A stretch of DNA of 22,533 bases from Priapulus caudatus (taxonomy: Eukaryota; Priapulida; Priapulimorpha; Priapulimorphida; Priapulidae), in contig NW_014577102.1 of assembly GCF_000485595.1 (NCBI RefSeq), positions 459,361 through 481,893 on the forward strand. The letters run 5' to 3'. Under the pieces are notes generated by a model. That model saw only the letters and a program-made list of their open reading frames with translations, was not told the origin of the DNA and ran no database searches. Position numbers and translations under genes: made by a program. Shown here piece by piece: positions 8,621 through 19,353 of the stretch (positions are counted from its first letter, which is position 1; each line of letters opens with the position of its first letter).

Positions 8621-8972
8621 ATGTGGTGCAAAATTAACGGGAGTCCGGAGTCAAATACTCTCCGATTTACTGTCGGACTCCCTGATTTGACATATGCAGG
8701 AATCCGTGTGACTCCCTGGAAATTCTGCCATACTAACTAGTTCGTTCCAGAGCACGGCCTCGTGGAATTACCGCATTTTTTCAGCTAATGTCCAAAGAAA
8801 ATTTGGCAGACGTGCAACCGCATGAATCTTAAAAATAAGCACATGCGGTATTGTTAATATCTTTAATTTTGAACCTCAGACTGCGGACTCCCTCATTTTG
8901 CTGCGAACTCCCTCTTTTTGAGGGTAGGGAGCCCGTTGGACTCCCGTGTTCAAAAGTTAATTTCTACCCCTG
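8621..8972. mobile_element. Probable small inverted-repeat element with GGACTCCC motifs
   Basis: Near the left end AAATTAACGGGAGTCC (about 8630-8645) faces GGACTCCCG...GTTAATTT (about 8938-8964) in inverted orientation; the right end closes as TTTCTACCCCTG. GGACTCCC or close variants occur about six times inside in both orientations. Both ends abut CA/CG microsatellites, so target duplications cannot be judged. It lies upstream of, or in the 5'UTR intron of, AP4E1. Confidence 0.6.
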
Positions 8973-9050
8973 CACACACACACAAACACGCACGCGCGCA
9001 CGCACCCATGCATGATCATGAAAACAGGCGTGCACACACACACTGACACA
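8973..9050. repeat. CA/CG-rich simple repeat
   Basis: Interrupted (CA)n and (CGCA)n tracts: CACACACACAAACACGCACGCG and later CACACACACTGACACAGTGACAC. Confidence 0.9.
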
Positions 9051-9450
9051 GTGACACGTATAGTGATTTCTTCTTTGATTTATATATGAGTAGAGTAGAT
9101 AAACATTGATAATTTAGTAGTAAATACAATTTGTGTTTATTTGACATCATTTTATTATTTAAACGGCCCAAGTGCCTGCGATCGTGAGTCCATATTTTAT
9201 TTATACACCCTCTGAGTCTGTCGTAGCACTGACAGTGACACTGTCACTACCAATCGCAGTTTTTGACGTGGAATTATACACGAATATTACGAAACTTCTT
9301 CACCTAATATACAGAAAGTGTTTAAAACGTAGTTTAAATTAATAAAACTTTTCTTGATAAAACAAATACCTTGCAAATTGGTGCTAATTCAAATTTTATG
9401 GGCGAAAACGTATATATTTTACTACACTCACAGCGACATGTTGCTTATTG

Positions 9451-9610
9451 CCTATCGGGATAGGTTTACGACCCACCATTGGTTGTCATGCTTATGACGT
9501 CCGCGTTAACGGAGACTGACTCCACGTCTTCTCTAATAGTTTTGCCGCATATATACGAAAGCACCGTTATTGTCCATAAATTGGACAAGCAACTGAAGCA
9601 AGATGGCGAA
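9451..9610 (-). promoter_or_regulatory. Possible AP4E1 promoter region
   Basis: About 1 kb upstream of the AP4E1 start there is a cluster of motifs typical of housekeeping promoters: a CCTATC-GG-GATAGG palindrome (9451-9464), an inverted CCAAT box (ATTGG, 9478-9482), a CRE half-palindrome TGACGTC (9495-9501), and AAGATGGCG (about 9600), a YY1-type site. CpG is higher than in the flanks. The assignment rests on motifs and position only; transcription start and direction cannot be seen. Confidence 0.3.
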
Positions 9611-9619
9611 GAAAAATTC

Positions 9620-10428
9620 CTTGCTTGTTTGTATGTTGTGCGGGAAAAAATCATGAATACTAACGTATTACCATTTAGGATATATATACGGACAGGCGGA
9701 TAATTATGTGAACATATCTTCTGTAAGTATAACATTACAAAGATTGCTTTTGTTACCGTAGTTTCGATTTGGAATAACAAACATGTTACGTTCGGAACTC
9801 TGTTTTCACTGGCCGCTGCTGCGATCAAGATACTTACTGAAGCCCTACAGACTACAGAGTACAGTGTACAGAGTAGGCCTAGTACAGGGTTTTATCGATT
9901 GTCAGGATAGTTTTACCATGTTTTACATAGAATTAAGAATTCTGGTACTGTTTGAATGCACCATAAATCCTCATCTACTGGTCACAATTGCTTCCAAGCG
10001 TTTTTCATTCCCTAAACTTAAAGAGTAAAGGCTAAGCCTAAGGATGGGCTAAAATAATTCGACAATACTGAGACAGTGAGACTCGATGAGAGTATTATTA
10101 TACTTATAGACTATAGTGTTGACTGTTGTGTACGACTCGGTGTACTGGCTACTGTGTTACTGTTAGTGTGGCTCTACAATCTACTGCTACTCAGTGTGAC
10201 GTTAGTACAGGTGTTATCTGCATTAAATTCCCCACTCTGTAGTTGCAAGTTCTTCGTTGATCAACCCATGTCACCTTTTATACAAAATCTGGGTAGCATG
10301 AATTGGACGCATTAAAGTTCAACTTATTACTCAACAGTGTCATATATAATAGATTAGATGTCTTTTGATCGATGTACCGACTTTAATTATCATTATTACT
10401 TATCATTTATACAGTGTTTAATATTATA
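9620..10428. other. Unique AT-rich stretch, no gene recognised
   Basis: Short reading frames here lack family resemblance and good splice context. A partly palindromic CCCTACAGACTACAGAGTAC...AGTAGG...AGGG block lies near 9842-9888. Nothing else stands out. Confidence 0.5.
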
Positions 10429-10436
10429 GTATTCAC

Positions 10437-11163
10437 TAGGGTTGCACCGGAACTTGGATCCGGCCGGAACTATTCCGCCGGATCCCCAATTTTTCAGAGT
10501 TCTGGTTCCAACCGGGACCCTTCAGAAACAGTCGGCCGGAACAGGAACTTTTTCCTAATTTAATTTCTGCTACAAGTGTCGTCAAAATCAAAAGATTAGT
10601 CACTGAATGTAGTTGAGAGTCAATAGTCAACTTGCTGACAATAGTGTTAACAACTTCACACTTTTCTGCCCAAAAAACGCTTGCCACTTGAACATTGGCT
10701 AACTAACTGAACTGAACCTAACTGATGTTAGGTGATTCATAAGATTTTCTTTCAAAATCAAATACTCTTAGAGCCACAGGAATCGCATCTGTCTGTTAGT
10801 TGAAAATAATAGACTAAAACCAGGGATACTGCAACATGCAGGTTTTGCCACAGAATTCGCTCGTGAATAAGATGCCAGAATTATGCAAATTATGCACTGT
10901 AAGCAGCTGATTCATACACCTAACAGTAACAACCATCCTGTAATTATAACTTTGAGCATTGTCCTACTCGCCTAAGGGATGTGCCTGCTAATGATATTTT
11001 GTTCAGGCCGAGTGAGTTTGCGCAATACTGGGCCAACACTGTCAAGTTTATTCCAAGCTAAAGTTCCGGTTCCGGCCAGGTAGTTCCAGCCGGAACTTTT
11101 TTCAAGTTCCGGCCCGTTCCGGTTCCGGCCGGAACTTAAACAGTTGGATTCGGTGCACCTCTA
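10437..11163. mobile_element. Non-autonomous hAT-like DNA transposon with target duplication
   Basis: The left end TAGGGTTGCACCG and right end CGGTGCACCTCTA are near-perfect inverted repeats of the hAT type. Flanking 8-mers GTATTCAC (10429-10436) and GCATTCAC (11164-11171) agree at 7 of 8 bases, the length hAT transposases make. Both subterminal regions hold clustered GTTCCGGCCGGAAC-like motifs in both orientations, a common hAT feature. The 727-bp length and absence of transposase coding show it depends on another element. Confidence 0.88.
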
Positions 11164-11245
11164 GCATTCACTCTACTATCACTATGTGTGTGACATAGAT
11201 GAGACTCGTAATTGGTAGACACTAGTGTCACTGTATTATGTATCA

Positions 11246-11930
11246 GGGGCCTGTTGTCAGAAACAAAATTACTCTTAACATTAACTTCCACTCGTAACTG
11301 TTGACAGAAACATCGCAACGTTACGAGAATGAAAAATCCTCGAAAATATCCTCTTAACATTACGAGAGCCGAGACCCTCTTGTAACTTTAATAATAAGTT
11401 GAAAATAACAATTTACACTACAAATTACAATTATAGTGATATTATATTTTATAATAATGATTGAAATGTGTGTTTTTCTTGGAAAACACGTCAAAATCGT
11501 TAATTATTTACCGATCATAAAACAAAACAATACATTTACAAATGGCGTATGGCATTTGTTCTCTTGTTTTAAATGTTTGCCACACTTGCCACGACTCTTG
11601 CGTCTCGTGTTACAGTGTGAGAATTTGTCTTGTTGTCCAGAATAAATTCATGAGCGCGTCGTTTTTCATCAAATATTATTTATATGTGGTTAGCCATCAT
11701 AATATGCATAAATTACTGTGATGTTCAATAAATGTGTATGAATTTGAATTTTGTGATCGATTTTCATCCAATCAGCAGCCTTGTGATGAAGTTCCTGTTA
11801 TCGTAAGTTTTCTAATAGCTGCGATGTGTTTCTGTCAACGCTCCTCTCGTACATTAACTTTAGTCGTAAGTGTTATCTTAGCATTAACATAATTAGCATT
11901 AACTTTACGATGTTTCTGACAACAGCCCCC
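11246..11930. mobile_element. Inverted-repeat element, ends GGGGCCTGTTGTCAGAAACA
   Basis: The left end GGGGCCTGTTGTCAGAAACA (11246-11265) matches the reverse complement of the right end (11911-11930) with one indel or mismatch. Further inverted pairs follow inside: CATTAACTT, and GTTGACAGAAACA near 11298 and 11830. The 685-bp interior is AT-rich and non-coding. Superfamily unclear; no clean target duplication seen. It starts only 83 bp after the hAT-like element. Confidence 0.8.
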
Positions 11931-12059
11931 AGTAACATATCTCCCCTATCCTGCTGCCATACATGAATGTAGGTCCTAGCAGGGTACCAAAGCATCTTGT
12001 TATGTTGTCCAAGATAGCTTTCAGAGACCAAACCTGCTCCAAATTAAAGCACACGTATC

Positions 12060-12500
12060 CAATGGGGCGAATAAGAAGATACATATATATATCATGAAAG
12101 TTGTATAGCTAGAGTTATTGTAATATAATTGTATACAGTATAGTAAAGTTATACTTATAGTTGGGCAGAAATGGGGTTTTATAGAGTATATATATATATA
12201 TGTGAAAATATACCTCATTTTGGTTCTAATTAGCTTGTGTCTCTGTTGCTCTATGTCTGTGGGAAGTAATAAAAAAAGATGCAAAGATAGAGATAAGAAG
12301 GAGGAAATGGGAAAGAGACAGAGAAAGAGAGGCAAAAAGTGAGAGAAAACTAATTATGCAAGATAGTACGACCGGGGGGAGGAAGAGAGAGAGAGAGAGA
12401 GAGAAGTAATGTGAGAAAGGGAGTGAGGAAGAACGGAAGAACGCAGGGATGGTGAGTGGGGAAAGAGATGGCATGATACTGATAGTATAATCAGGTATTG
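12060..12500. repeat. TA tract then GA-rich purine stretch
   Basis: (TA)n at about 12186-12200, then GAAAGAGAG-type purine-rich sequence over about 12270-12475 including (GA)n at about 12386-12404. The Ser/Leu-rich minus-strand reading frames here are repeat artefacts. Confidence 0.85.
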
Positions 12501-13310
12501 CACGAATGCTATTTTAACTATAGATCCTGTAAATTCTGCTTTAGAGAGTATCAGATTTAAATAAGAAGATTATATATATGCTGTTACATATCAGTCTGCC
12601 TTATAAATGATGAGCACATAATTACCATCTGGAAACTGCAAACTGCTATTCCACATTACTTTCAAGAACGTGCTATTTCTTCGGAGGTAAGGCAGCCTAT
12701 TTCTATCCATTTTCTTGCATAAACAAGCCTGTAAACAACATGGCGATCGACTTATCACATGATACAGGGTACAAAATTAAGGGCAGCAAGCAGCAATTTT
12801 TGCTGCGTACAAGGGTAATTTTTCTACCTGCTCTCAACGTCAGCATCAAATACTGTAATGCTGCCAAGAAATTCCTATTAAACCATAGTAAACTAAACGC
12901 ACCAAAGTTTCTGTCTGGATTAGAAACAGCCTGCCGTTTTCTCTGGCAGCAAGTATTCGCTGTCTGACTAAAAAGTTTATTTTTTATTCGTAGCTAGAAA
13001 TTCATTTGTGTGTCTCGAGGCATTGCTCAGCGTTTACAATGCCCAAGTTGAGCCATGAGATGGTGATATTGAGATGGTAGAGTAATAAAACATTCCCATA
13101 TCTTGAGCTTCACCGTTGGAGCATCAGATACCCTTACGTGGAGCATGTACACAGTACAGTGTACATGTGTAGTGCAATGCGAATAAGCTCTCTGTGCATG
13201 TGAGCGTTTTTCTATATGTACGACAATTTGTGACTTGAAAGCAGTAACTAGTATTTTCTAGTGAATCCATTCGATGCACTAATCTTTTCATCGTCGGCGT
13301 GCCACGGTAT
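12500..13310. other. Unique AT-rich stretch, no gene recognised
   Basis: A plus-strand frame from the ATG at 12740 (AACATGGCGATCG context) runs 75 codons but has no recognisable family, and a perfect hairpin GCAGCAA-TTT-TTGCTGC sits inside it at about 12790-12806. A second hairpin CATGTACAC-AGTACA-GTGTACATG lies at 13144-13167. I would not call a gene. Confidence 0.5.
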
Positions 13311-13496
13311 TTATTGTGTTGTTAAATCGGTGTCCGAGTGAAATATCCCATGCAGCAGAAGCAGCTGCTGCTGCGCGATTATTTGTTGGTTAGAGCGGCC
13401 ATTTTCCTCAGCTTCTGTATGCTGCTGGCTCGCTGCTCGCTGGCGGCCGGATGCATCCAGTGAAGCCAAGTTGCTGTACGGCTCGCCGTTATACAG
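13311..13496. other. GC-rich unique stretch, coding status unclear
   Basis: The minus strand reads an open Gln/Ser-rich segment (YNGEPYSNLASLDASG, then QQIIAQQQLLLLHGIFHSDT) to a stop at 13311-13313. Upstream it runs into the TG/CG microsatellite. It could be a last exon or a CpG-rich regulatory patch (GCGGCCATTTT, a YY1-type site). No family recognised. Confidence 0.25.
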
Positions 13497-13815
13497 TGTG
13501 GTGCGTGCGTGCGTGGCGTGCGTGCGTGTGATGCGTGCGTCGTGTGCGCATGTGTGTGTGGTGTGTGTGTGTGTGTGTGTGTGTGTGTGACGTGTGTGTG
13601 CGTGTGTGTGCGTGCCGTGCGTGGTGTGGATTGTGTGTTGCGTGCGTCGTACGTGCGTGCGGTGCGTCGCGTTGCGTGCGTCGCGTGTGTGCATGTGTGT
13701 GTTGTGTGTGTGTGTGCGTGGCGTGTGTGTGTGTGCGTGCGTGGTCGGGCGTCGGTGTGGCGTGCGTGTGATTGTGTGTGGCGTGCGTGCGTGTGATTGT
13801 GCGTGCGTGCATATG
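13497..13815. repeat. Long TG/CG microsatellite
   Basis: About 320 bp of interrupted (TG)n, GCGTGCGT and GTGCGT runs on the plus strand. Alternating purine-pyrimidine sequence of this kind can adopt Z-DNA. Cys/Val-rich and His/Thr-rich reading frames across it are artefacts. Confidence 0.95.
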
Positions 13816-13859
13816 CGTGTGTCGTTTAGAGGCTTTGTACGCTGGGTGGTTTGCGTGTA

Positions 13860-14215
13860 CATGCTCAGTTGGCGGCGTTCTCCTCGCCTACGAATCCAGA
13901 CCTGACACAGTTGATACTATTTGTTCTATACGTTCAGCTTTTACTCGTCTGCGACTCAGCCCTGAGATTTTGCATGCCGCCGTTACCTGCGATGCTGGAA
14001 CCGACCGGGCGCGTTGTTTCATAAATTTGGTGCGCAAAGTCCTATGTACGCGCTCTATTGATCTGTGTGGCCATCCTCGCAGCGCCCACTGCGACCCAGG
14101 CAGGGCGGAGAAATATGCGGCGGCGTCGTAGAAACAGGAAGCTGGGGACAATGATTCGAGCGATGCGAAGCGGCGGAGCACCAATTGTCTCTGATAAGTA
14201 GGGATGATGTCATCC
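13860..14215. other. GC-rich unique stretch between two repeats, possible exon
   Basis: Both strands stay open. The minus strand has a 98-codon frame (14184-13888) starting MVLRRFASLESLSPASCFYD, and the plus strand is open to 14129. Neither resembles a family I know, and the open frames may simply reflect high GC. It may be a CpG island. Not called as a gene. Confidence 0.25.
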
Positions 14216-14244
14216 GTTGGACGTGACAGTGGCGGACAGATTAG

Positions 14245-14370
14245 GACGCTGTGTTGTGGTGGGGACTCATGACCGCGCGATAGACGCTGTGTTGTGGTGG
14301 GACTCTGCCGAGGCGCATAGACCCGGCTGTGTCGTGGTGGGACTCATGACGAGCGGATCGACGCTGTGTG
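14245..14370. repeat. Minisatellite of about 38 bp, three copies
   Basis: Units start with GACGCTGTGTTGTGGTGG (14245, 14283, about 14320 as GACCCGGCTGTG, and a partial at 14360) and include GACTCATGAC plus GCG-rich tails. Spacing is 38, 37 and 40 bp. Confidence 0.85.
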
Positions 14371-14432
14371 TGTGTTTTGTGTAGCTATTAGTATCTCGCT
14401 GAAGATGCTGGCTGCACGTGGAGGTGGGCCAC

Positions 14433-16680
14433 GTTGTACCCGTAGGGCGTGCTTGGGGAAAGCTTGGTGGCGGCGCCTCTGCACGCATAATTTTCGCTGT
14501 GTGCGGATGTGTGGTGTGGGCTAGCGGGCTGTAGTTTTTTTTGTATTGGGCGCTGCTTGGAACTGCTGCCTGCATACTATCTGTCGCATAATTCTAGGCT
14601 GTGTGAGGATGTGTGTGGGGTAGGGCTGTAGTGTCATTGGGCGGTGCTTGGAAGGCTGCTAGTAGTGCTGTGCTGTATCTGCAGGCATAATTTAGCTGTG
14701 TGAGTATGTGTGTGGGTAGGCAGCCTGTAGCTGTATGGGCGTGGCTGAAGCTGTTCTTCGCATCTATCTGTAGCTATGAATTTAGCTGTGTGAGGATGTT
14801 GTGGGTGGTAGGACTGTACTGTATTGGGCGTGGCTTGGACAGGCTGGCTACTGCCTCTATCTGGCAGCATAATTTAGCTGCTGTGTGGATGTGTGTGGGG
14901 TGGGGCTGTAGTGTATTGGGCGTGGTTGGAAGCTGCCTGCTGCTACTCTATCTGTGCATATTTAGGGCTGTGTGAGGATGTGTGTGCGGTAGGGGCTGTA
15001 GTGTTTGGCGTCGCTTGGAAGCTGCTAGTAGTGCTAGTGCATGTATCTGGCAGCTAATTTCGCTGTGTTGAGTATGTGTGTCGGGTCGGCGGCTGTACTG
15101 TATTGGCGTGCTTGGACGCTGGCTGCTGCATCTATCTGTAGCCATACTTGTAGCTGTGTGAGGATGTGTGTGTGGTAGGAGCTGTACTTGTAATTGGGCG
15201 TGCTTTGGAAGCTGCTGTGGCTCTCTCTGCAGCATAATTTCGGCTGTGTGAGGATGTGTGTGTGGGGGGGGCTGTAGTGTATTATTTGGCGCGTGCTTGG
15301 ATAGCTGTGTCGTGCTAGCTGCTAATGACAGTCGCGCATTTATCTGTAGCATAATTTAGGCTGTGTGAGAATGTTCTTGTGGTAGGGGGCTGTACTGGTA
15401 TTGGGCGTGCTTGGAGCTGTGACCTGCGGCGCTCTGGCAGGCATAATTTGCTGTGATGAGGATGTGTGTGGGTGGGCTGATAACTGTATATTTGGGCGTC
15501 CGCTTGGAAGCTGGCTGCTGCATCTATCTGCAGCATCATTAGCTGTGTGAGGATGTGTGTGTCGGGTAGGAGCTGTACTGTAATTGGGCGTGCTTTGGAC
15601 GCTGGCTAGTAGTGGCTAGTGCATTTATGCTGCAGCATAGATTTAGCTGTGGAGGATGTGTTGTGGGCTAGGAGGCTGTAACTGTATTGGGCGTGCTGAA
15701 GCTGCTGCTGCTTCTCTGGCAGCATATTTAGGCTGTGTGAGATGTGTGTGAGGTAGGAGACTGTTACTGTATTGAGGCGTGCCTTGAAGGCTGCTAAGTA
15801 GTGCTGCTGGGCATCTCTCTGCAGCATAATTTAGGCTGTGTGACGGATGTCGTGTGGGTAGGAGGCTGTACTGTATTGTGGCGTGTTGGAAGCTGCTGCT
15901 GCATCTATCTGCAGCTAGATTTAGCGCTGTGTGAGGCTGTGTGTGGGGTACGGGGCTGTGCTGTTGGGCGTGCTTGGCAGCTGCTAGTAGTGCTGCTGAT
16001 CATCTGCAGCATAATTTAGCTGTGTGAGGATGTGTGTGGGTAGGAGCTGTACTGTTTGGGCGTGCTTGGACTGGCTGCTGCTCTATCTGCAGCATATTTA
16101 GCTGTGTGCAGGACTGTGTGTGGGTACGGCAGTGTACTGTATTGGGCGTGCTTGGAAGCTGCTGCTCGGCATCTCTCTGGTAGCATAATTAGCTGTGTGC
16201 GGATGTGTGTGTGGGGTGGGCTGTAGTTGTATTATTTGGGCGTGCTTGGAAGCTGGCTAGTAGTGGCTTACTGCATGCATCACAATAGCATTTATCTGTA
16301 GCATAATTTAGGCTGTGTGAGATGTTTGTGGGGTAGGGGCTGTACTGTATTGGGCGTGCTTGGAAGCTGCTGCTGCATCTATCTGAGCATAATTTTAGCT
16401 GTTGAGTATGTGTGTGGGTCGGGGCTGTACCTGTAATTGGGCGTGCTTGGAAGCTGCTACTCTCATCTATCTGCAGGCATAATTTAGGTGTGTGAGGATG
16501 TGTGTGGGGTAGGGGCTGTACCTGTAATTGGGCGTGCTTGGAAGCTGGCTGCTGCTCTATTCGGCAGCAATAATTTTAGCTGTGTGAGGATTGTGTGTGG
16601 GTAGGGCTGTACTGTATTGGGCCGTGCTTGGAAGCTGCTGCTGCATCTATCTGCAGCATAATTTAGCTGTGCGAGAAATA
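14433..16680. repeat. Minisatellite of about 90 bp, 24 copies counted
   Basis: Each unit contains GGGCGTGCTTGGAAGCTG, CTGCATCTATCTGCAGCATA, ATTTAGCTGTGTGAGGATG and a TGTGGGTAGGGGCTGTACTG block. I counted 24 GCTGTGTGAGGATG-type anchors from 14489 to 16658; intervals are 84-118 bp, mean about 94. Some units carry a GCTAGTAGTGCTG insert (before about 14688, 15054, 15638, 15825, 16009 and 16302). Single-base indels are scattered everywhere, so all reading frames are short and meaningless. Confidence 0.95.
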
Positions 16681-16739
16681 CAGCCCCAGTATGAGAGAAC
16701 ATCTATATATAGTTGTGTGTTGCTAACTTGCTACAGTGT

Positions 16740-16780
16740 GCAATATTCCGTTATATATATATATATATATGCATATGCAT
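16740..16780. repeat. (TA)n microsatellite
   Basis: A TATATATATA run followed by TGCATATGCATA. Confidence 0.9.
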
Positions 16781-19190
16781 AGTTGTGGTGCTGATGACCC
16801 TCCCTGCTGCTAATGTTTGATACTGAAAATACTGTGGAATTACTTCATCCTTAGTTACTGCCTGTTCTTGCAGGTTAAAATTAGGCATCCCACCTGCAGT
16901 AACCCTACTTTGCAGTTTCGAATTTTGTCAGTAGGCATACAGCCAAAAATATTACAGACATGCTTAGCATCGTGATTTCTACACGTGGTGTTCACATTTG
17001 TAATCGTTTAAACAAATTTAATTATACCTCCACGTACTGTTTATTGTGCCGGTTGAGTTGCAGTGAATAGCTGGATATCCATTCAAGCTTAAAGAAGTTT
17101 AAAGGTTTAAAGCTTTGAAGTTTTAAAGTTTTTATGACTTGAGAAATGTTAAAGTCTTAAAAAAGAGCTCACATGCTGTGCACACATTCATTGCATAGAA
17201 GTACACCAGCAGTATTCATACAGTTCCGTAATTAAAAAAAGTCAAGCTGGCTGCTAAACACATGCAGTTCAGTCAATCAGTACTTTTGCACATTCAGTGC
17301 CTGAACGTTTAAAAATGCTGGTTTTCCAGTGCAAACGACAGAGTCGTGTATTTTTGTCGCTATGCAGTTATATTATGTGGTTGGTTCATGTCTAACTGAG
17401 ATAATATCCATCATAAATCTTCACGTTTCATCATATCTACAATTACACTTCTTAGATCATAGTTCTTACCTATACTATCCCCTGTGTGCAAATCATCATT
17501 CCTCAGACCCTGTATGGCAGACTCGGTCTGGCATGGACCTGTATATGATGATATATATATTATAATGATTGTAGAATAGTGCAGGGAACTGTTGTCGAAA
17601 ATTCAAGCTCTTATCTTTAACTTGTTATTTTCTATGGTCGTGCATCCGCCAACCCCTAAACATGGTCGTGTTGTCCTATACTTACAACTAGATCGACTTG
17701 GTTGATTGGATTAAATTACTCACTTTTCAAATTATATGCACTTTGCTGCGAATGTGCAGTACTTATGTGACTCACCATATATAAGCTAATTTGTCACAAT
17801 TTTGCTATTCAGTAATTGCCATCTGCTCACATCTTTTACAGAGTATAGTTAATACGCACTGCTGCTAGATTGTCCTATCTGATTGAAAATAATTGGAATC
17901 ACTGCATTCTGCAGTTAAACTTGTATTGATTGTCAAAAAATGTAAATATTTTTTGTTTTAAAATATCATACTCACAATTATGATAAAATCAGGGTGCATA
18001 TATATATAATTATTTTTAACAAACACAATTTGAGCCTATAACAGGAAACTGCTTCCTAATAAAGCAGTTTTAACATTATTAAGTATTAACTTATATAAAA
18101 GCATTACCGATAAAATTCAAAGTATATATTTGTGGGAGCTATTTCAGCATTTGTGTTAATTTCTATTACTGCATGTGTATCTAGAGGTTAGTTAAACCTT
18201 GTTTAGCCAGGTAAAATGTGAAATAATTTAACTAAAACCTGAAAGCCAATTCATGCCGTATCACTGATAACTATTATTTATAGATTATACGTAAGTTCAT
18301 TTCACTTGAAGGTTTTACGTAGGTGAAACAGCGTTTCTTTTCTATACATTCATAAACGTTAATTTGCCTCTTCGAATTTCGACTGTATAATGGTATAATA
18401 TGATCTGGATTAGTGGTGGTTCGAGTCCGTTCATTCATGGCAGGAACTCTGAATGGCTTCCATTTTAAATGTCAACATGGCGACAGCCCGCGTGTTTGCG
18501 CGCTGATTACGCCCGGAATCTGAGACCGTAACAATGATTAATTGCCTGCGATACTGCAGTGCCCATGCAAGGTTGAAGAAAGAAACGCTCGTTTTGTGTG
18601 GCTTAAAATGAATACAGTTCGGGTCGGTTGTCATAGCGATGGGACAAAACGTCTGTCAACAGGTTTGTCCAGGTCATCACTGGAATAACATTGAACAGCA
18701 AAAACAATTCTATAGACCGTGTACATGTATACGTAAAATTAGCTGGACAGCACTTACTTGACGATGTATATAGTAAAACAATGTAACAAATACTTACAAT
18801 AGAATTCCTACTATGTAAAACCATCAGCCAATGGGCATAAGAAATAGTAGACTCTGACTGTGTATAATACTATTGCTGAATGGATGTGAGATGAGTACTA
18901 TTTAAATTATAGTCATGCATATACATGTCAGTTAGTATCACACACCGCATTCATGCTCAGAAATTCAGAATGCACAACTATTTTAAATGAAACCTTTTAC
19001 TATATTTGCAGTAGCTCAATAAACTTCCCAGCCAGCAGTAAACATTATACGACCTCTAAATAATCACGTGAACCAGTTGCGCACAATACACGCGTAAAAG
19101 TAAATTGCCACCCTGTGGTCTTGTACAAAATAATAATTCATCAGTGGTTTATATATACTGTCTTTTATAGCAATGCTGTGTGTGTTTCTA
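16781..19190. other. AT-rich stretch without a recognised gene
   Basis: Stops are frequent in all frames. A run of AAGTTTAAAGG-like near-repeats lies at about 17090-17160, and an inverted pair AGGTTAGTTAAA/TTTAACTAAAACCT at about 18186-18240. A short CpG-richer patch at 18440-18540 contains AACATGGCGACAG (YY1-type) and could be a promoter or 5' exon of the plus-strand exon at 19197, but I cannot show it. Confidence 0.5.
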
Positions 19191-19196
19191 TTGCAG

Positions 19197-19315
19197 GCTT
19201 CCCCATCCTACACCATGTGAGAGAAATCTAGTCAATCTCATCACCAGAACTATTCTAGTCTTGTGTCGAGGACAGTTAGCTAACAGCGCCACCTATGAAG
19301 AAGAAGGACGTAGAA

Positions 19316-19353
<38 letters not shown>

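Noticed and set aside
9600-9660. Small ORF MAKKNSLLVCMLCGKKS at an AAGATGGCG context
   Set aside because: Only 17 codons with no homology; the ATG is better explained as part of a YY1-type promoter motif.
9466-9828. 120-codon minus-strand frame
   Set aside because: No family resemblance, biased composition, and it crosses the presumed promoter region.
13311-13905. His/Thr-rich and Cys/Val-rich frames on both strands
   Set aside because: All frames of a (TG)n/(CG)n tract stay open; composition is pure repeat.
14433-16680. CRISPR-like array
   Set aside because: Units are contiguous and diverged, with no constant repeats separated by unique spacers, in a eukaryotic setting.
17329-17565. 78-codon plus-strand frame
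   Set aside because: AT-rich, no family, no splice context, ends in a TA repeat.
18410-18440. tRNA B-box-like GGTTCGAGTCC
   Set aside because: The flanking bases do not form a T-stem and no A box, anticodon arm or acceptor stem is found upstream.
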